A stretch of 64,000 nt of DNA from positions 4,227,220-4,291,219 of the forward strand of contig CM021316.1 in assembly GCA_010645155.1 (NCBI GenBank), in the 5' to 3' direction. This DNA is from Tigriopus japonicus. Taxonomy: Eukaryota; Arthropoda; Copepoda; Harpacticoida; Harpacticidae. How positions within the stretch are numbered: the first letter of the stretch is position 1; every line of letters starts with the position of its first letter. The position numbers were made by a program, and so were the translations under genes. This document shows, one piece after another, positions 59,558 to 64,000 of this stretch. The notes beneath the pieces are model-generated. The model saw only the letters and a program-made list of their open reading frames with translations. It had not been told where the DNA came from and did not search any database.

Positions 59558-60787
59558 TAGGGTTGCCAGGTTCTAGGGAAGCCTCTCGGCCACTATTGCT
59601 TTGAAATTCGGCCACTTTCGGCCACAAAATGACATACAATTTCTTACTGAAAATGGCGTTTTCGCCTAAAACTACAAATTTATTATTACAAAATTATTAT
59701 TACAAAATTAAATTACTGTCAATTTTTTATTTCAAAAAAAAAATTGAAATATTCTGAAAAAATGCAAGCATTCACTTTAACACCAAAAATTGGGGGAAAA
59801 AGTCTGAAAAATACTTGTTTCACAATAAAGCAAATTTCAATTCCCTCAATTAACATTTAGCCCAGCCTCCTAAAAAACATTCCTAATGGATGAGTGTAAT
59901 CGAATGAATTCAGCTGGGGATTTTGGGGCCAAAATGGCTAGGGATGCGTCAGAGTCGAGATTTATTTAATCGAAATTCGTGAGCCCCACTCGTTTTCTTC
60001 ATTTTGACAATCAATTCAAGTAAAAAAAATTTCCTCACATTGCAAACTATGAAATGTCCAAACATAGTTTTGACCCATCCTTAGTCATTTTGGCCCCAGA
60101 ATCCTCAGCTGAATTCGTTCGATTACACTCATCCATTCCAACATTCCCAAGTAAAAAGATACTTTACATTAAAATTGTTATCCAATTGATATAGAAATTT
60201 GCAAACACAATACGTTTTAGATCTAGAAAAATAAGGGGAATGATTTATTAAATGCTAAGCTGTGTGAGCTTGACTGGTCCATTTCTGATTAGTTTGACAG
60301 TGATTGACGATTTGAGTAACCAAATGAAACCAAAAGTTTCTTCAAAAAGAGAGTTTAATTGGAAGTCACATCAAACAAAAATGTCAACTAAAGGTGTTTC
60401 TAATTCCAAAATTGACCATTACGTTGAAGTTTGCAAGTGCCCAATTTTGGACACAAACTAAATGTTTTAAGCCTATGTATACCGATGTCTATGTTCTGGA
60501 AAGCAGAAAATGGCAAGTTCAAATGTAGTAAGATTTCAGACCAATGCAGGATCCATTTTACTAAAAATATAAACATTTTGCTTATCTTTTTGTTATTTTC
60601 GGCCACTTTCGGTCACTTTTGGATATGGCCGAGGAAATATTTTTTTCTCGGCCACCAGATCTCAAATTCGGCCACTTTCGGCCACTTTTGAAAGTGGCCG
60701 AGAGAATTTCTTTCTTTCGGCCACCGGGTTTCAAATTCGGCCACTTTTTCTAAAAGTGGCCGAGGATTCGGCCACCTGGCAACCCTG
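59558..60787. mobile_element. hAT-like element with TCGGCCAC arrays (1.2 kb)
   Basis: Ends (T)AGGGTTGCCAGGT and, inverted, CAGGGTTGCCAGGTGGCC. About fifteen TCGGCCAC or GTGGCCGA units cluster inside the two ends (59587-59625 and 60598-60775). CAGGGTTGCCA fits hAT ends, but no target duplication was found. It contains the palindrome at 59885-60150. Confidence 0.7.
59885..60150. mobile_element. Palindromic MITE nested in the TCGGCCAC element
   Basis: Inverted arms of about 80 bp: ATGGATGAGTGTAATCGAAT and CAGCTGGGGATTTTGGGGCC on the left, mirrored at 60072-60150. Confidence 0.75.
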
Positions 60788-61311
60788 TCTTGAAGATGTA
60801 ATCCATTTAGCAACAATCACTTTTAACAGAAACCGGATTCATTGAATTCATCTCGAAATATATTTTCTAGTCTCGTTGCTTGCTCGTTGATTAATTTCTT
60901 GGCTGCTTTCAAAGTCTTGGCTTGTCTTATTTCTTGGGGGAGCACGTTCCAAATTTTCCAAAAGTGAAGAATTCCCTTGAACATAAATCATCATTCATAT
61001 CACCATTCAAATTCATATCATTCAAATCATATCATTCATAAAGCTAATGACATAAACTGTGTGCTTTCAAAAAATGAAGCCAATCCTAATACAAAGCAAG
61101 CAAGTGGATCAGGAGTTAGAATATATTTGACTTAACACAATCAAACACCTCAGTTTCAATTCTTTGACAGACATCAAATGATTGCTTATTGAATCCATCT
61201 GTTTCATAGGTTATGTAAATAAAACGACTTAAATCCCAATTATATTGTATTTCATCATTAACTCCAGGCTATCACGCAGAAATATTAACACAGACGTGGG
61301 AACGCGCCCTC
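60788..61311. other. No recognised feature
   Basis: AT-rich with short ATTCATATCA repeats near 60990-61040. Nothing else seen. Confidence 0.5.
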
Positions 61312-61319
61312 GCTCGATC

Positions 61320-61633
61320 CACAGATCATATAATGACTAGATGTCGCATTGACCCTTTCCGTCGGCGAGAGAAAAGTGACACCACTTGGCCCAGCTGCGC
61401 TAGCTTCGAAATCTCAGGGCGACCGCGTGCTCAGAGGTAACGACGCTCGCTCGCGTGGAGAGCAAAGTACGTATGGTACGTTGAGTTTGTTCAGGATTTG
61501 GCCACGCTGGCAAAATTTTGAAAAGTTCGAAATTCTCACCATTTTAGGGTGTAGTGTTATGTACAAGCTGATGAAGCAAAGTTGTCCACTTTTTTCTCGC
61601 ACGAAGCCAGGTCTAGCCATTATCTGGTCTGTG
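61320..61633 (+). mobile_element. 314 bp repeat family E, copy 2
   Basis: Same length as and nearly identical to 23966-24279. The perfect 8 bp duplication GCTCGATC flanks it (61312-61319 and 61634-61641), and the ends CACAGATC and GGTCTGTG are weak inverted repeats. An 8 bp duplication fits a hAT- or P-like MITE. Confidence 0.85.
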
Positions 61634-61641
61634 GCTCGATC

Positions 61642-63780
61642 CCACTCCACGTAATACCGTCCTCCTCGTAATACCGTCCATCTAGCTTATTCATAGAGCA
61701 ATGACGACAGTCAGAAATTCCACGAAACTATTTAACTCCAAAGCGAATCTTGATCCACTTCCAATCAATTTTTACTTCGTGCAGATTCTTTTACTAAGCC
61801 AGCTTTTTCATACGAAAGGAAGAGGCAGCCATAAAAAAATTCAGTGAATGTATATTATTCTTTTTTTGTCGTCTCATTAGTTATTAGTTTGTGAGCAATT
61901 TGCTTACCAATTCGTGGCCAAGATATTAGTGTGTTTTGTCCACGATCTAATCACAATGCTCCTTAGACATTGCCTCCACATTTCATGAAGGAAATAGAAC
62001 AACCTTATGGGAGCCAGTCGTGCCAACTAGTAATGTAGCTTTTTTGAGCCTCTTCTGTTATCTGTTTCAAAGCAATGCCGTGATTCGACGAGAACAAGCA
62101 TTGAGAAACTGGTAGTGAATTAGCAAACTACTCGTACATAATAGCAAGGAAACTCTTCCCAAAACAACGCATTTGGGGCAAGTAAGACTCCTCGTTGCTG
62201 TACAGAGCCAAAGTTCTTTTTCAGTTTGCGTGCCTAAGAAACATTGTGCATCGTGAACATGTCAAAAATAAACCTGCTTAAACAAAGATAAATTGACATT
62301 GGTTCATGCATTTTAATTACTCCTCTTGCGAGGCGATGTTTCAAACGCCATTGTTCATTTCATAATAAATAAGATAATTCATGAATAATGAATAAGAAGG
62401 CAACGAATAAAAAGGCCATGTTAAAATGGCATGCAATTTTGCGGCAAATGAAAACAAAGATTTTTGAGACACTCGAAATCTAAACCTTTTGCAATGTGTT
62501 GGCCACAACATTGTAACCTTTTCAAGCAAAATTAAGATATTGTGAGAAACGTGATTAAAATCATTGTATTAAGGTCAAAACTTGCTTGTTGGAATGTGAT
62601 ACTTTGAAGCCTATTTTTTTCTCGCCATACACACCGTACCATCAAGTGAACAAAACAATGTTTAATACCGTGTTCATTTGATGGCTAGTTGACTGTCTCC
62701 AGCTGCAACTGTATTTGGTAAACTACGACAATTTTCTGTTTCCTCATGCTCTTAAAAGGAAATTGAGCTTAAATCTGAAGAAACGAATCTAGGCGAATTG
62801 TTCCTAGTACTCGATGACACTGTCTTTGTTCACAACGACCATTCATGAAAGCTTCTAGATGGCAGAATTTAGAATGAATTCCATTGATCCATCCATCCAT
62901 CAAATCTGGATAATCAGCTTTTCCGTCTTATCGAGGTCAACATTGGAAACAAGAGCGAGTGAGAAACAAAGAAGAAGGAAAGTGGGTCCTGTGGTGTCAA
63001 TCTTTGGGAAAAACACCTACAGCTGCTGTTGAATTGGAACAAGACCCTTTGTGGAAGGTTTTTAATACTTTCCTACACGCACTCACTAAAAACTAGCGAG
63101 ATAAAAAGACGACAAAGAGAAAAGGCAATTTTCCCCCCACTCTTCAGGTTTACATAAGCCCGCTCGCTATCGCAACACTTTTTCTGTATTAGACACGAGT
63201 TTTTTTGTCCCGTCTTTGTTGGTGAAAAGGTTCCTCTTTCTCTTAGGCTTCCTTTGTCGATTGGATTGGTTTGGTTTGGTCCCCAATAAAGTGGGTCATG
63301 AAGAAGCACTGCGATGTTTTCTATGAACTTTTTGACGTTGAGTAGGAATAGAACACAAAGGATCCCTAGTACGCATGTGGTGATCCTGGATCAAAACGTC
63401 CAATCACTTTAATCATAAAGGGACAATATTTACGACGGTATGTTGTATGGATATATGTAGTTGAAATAAAGAATGAGATTTTGTTGGAAGCGTTCGAAAA
63501 AAACGTCGCCCATTGAAGAATGGAACAAAGAAAAAGTGGGTGTTTTGTCTTCGACAGACCGCATTATATCGTAACATGGAGTAATTGAATTCGAGTTATT
63601 GTCAAGACCTGACTCATCTTGAAATTCACCCTTTGAGAATGGCCGTTCTTTACTAAGGGTTTACTAAGCGTTCTCACCTTTGACTGAGGACACGGTTTAA
63701 GAATGAACCGAGAAAAAAAATCAGAGGAGCGGATTTTTTAATACCGCTACAAGGAATGGGATTCCCTGAAAAGAGACTTA
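61642..63780. other. Flanking sequence without a recognised feature
   Basis: AT-rich with a TCCATCCATCCATC run near 62888. A short block near 63740-63770 (TACCGCTACA, ATTCCCTG) recurs at about 9605-9635. No exon supported. Confidence 0.45.
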
Positions 63781-64000
63781 ATGATTAATAATAAAATTAC
63801 CGTTTATATGAAATTTGATCTACCAATGAGTTACTGTTGGCAGATCTGTACAACCCTTGAATAGTGGGTTGGTCAGGAATAGTATTCAAAAATTTGTCCA
63901 ATCCTGCCTTAAATGCTGTTAGAGGATCAGCTCCTACATATTCCCGACGAAGGCAAATAGGCAACAAATTGAACAATGAAGGAGCCCGATAAAGATTAGA
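63781..64000 (-). pseudogene. LINE 3' end (same family as 49640-51180)
   Basis: The minus strand reads RAPSLFNLLPICLRREYVGA and DPLTAFKAGLDKFLN, then matches the 3' untranslated end of the LINE at 51064-51165 (CTGCCAACAGTAACTCATTG). It runs off the window edge, so the rest lies outside. Confidence 0.85.

Overview
The window looks like AT-rich, intron-bearing nuclear DNA from an invertebrate animal, most likely an arthropod and perhaps a crustacean such as a copepod. The evidence is 57-74 bp introns with good GT/AG sites next to introns of 5-16 kb, and a dense, layered mixture of hAT-type, Chapaev-like, Tc1/mariner and pogo-like DNA transposons, BEL/Pao and Gypsy LTR elements, a Jockey/CR1-type LINE and tRNA-derived SINEs. 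There is no bacterial gene organisation. Most long open frames are shadows or decayed transposon genes. The species assignment is inference.

The one well-supported host gene lies on the minus strand and spans about 47 kb (ATG at 58224, TGA at 11437). I assembled nine exons by hand from splice sites and codon phase; all eight junctions keep frame and give a predicted 521-residue protein. Its N-terminus is cysteine-rich and is followed by three visible membrane segments with an N-glycosylated extracellular loop. A long tail follows, containing a basic segment, a Thr/Ser/Asn-rich segment and an acidic C-terminus. I do not recognise the protein by name. Its N-terminal layout resembles small four-pass arthropod membrane proteins. 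A possible second gene starts head-to-head with it at 58741 on the plus strand.

Layout from left to right. 1-9115: a nest of DNA transposons. A hAT-like element (3152-9063) contains a 3.7 kb long-TIR element with a degenerate transposase gene of a type I cannot place, plus three smaller nested elements. An empty-site relative of the whole nest is near 37,980. 9430-10735: dispersed repeat and SINE, the SINE split by a MITE. 11437-17918: exons 9 and 8, with a Gypsy-like element lacking RT in the intron. 18179-22685: MITE, LINE-like tail and a Chapaev-like fold-back element in intron 7. 22685-23360: exons 7-5. 23966-32183: repeats, a BEL/Pao element and LINE pieces in intron 4. 32183-32434: exons 4 and 3. 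33166-46901: pogo-like, mariner-like, hAT-like and Chapaev-like elements and a minisatellite in intron 2. 48308-48433: exon 2. 49640-57669: LINE reverse transcriptase, a MITE and a large hAT fold-back in intron 1. 58150-58224: exon 1. 58741-64000: candidate divergent exon, more repeats and a LINE 3' end at the window edge.

The strongest observations are the host gene split by transposon-filled introns, the unclassified long-TIR transposon, and a series of clean target-site duplications that give the order of many nested insertions.
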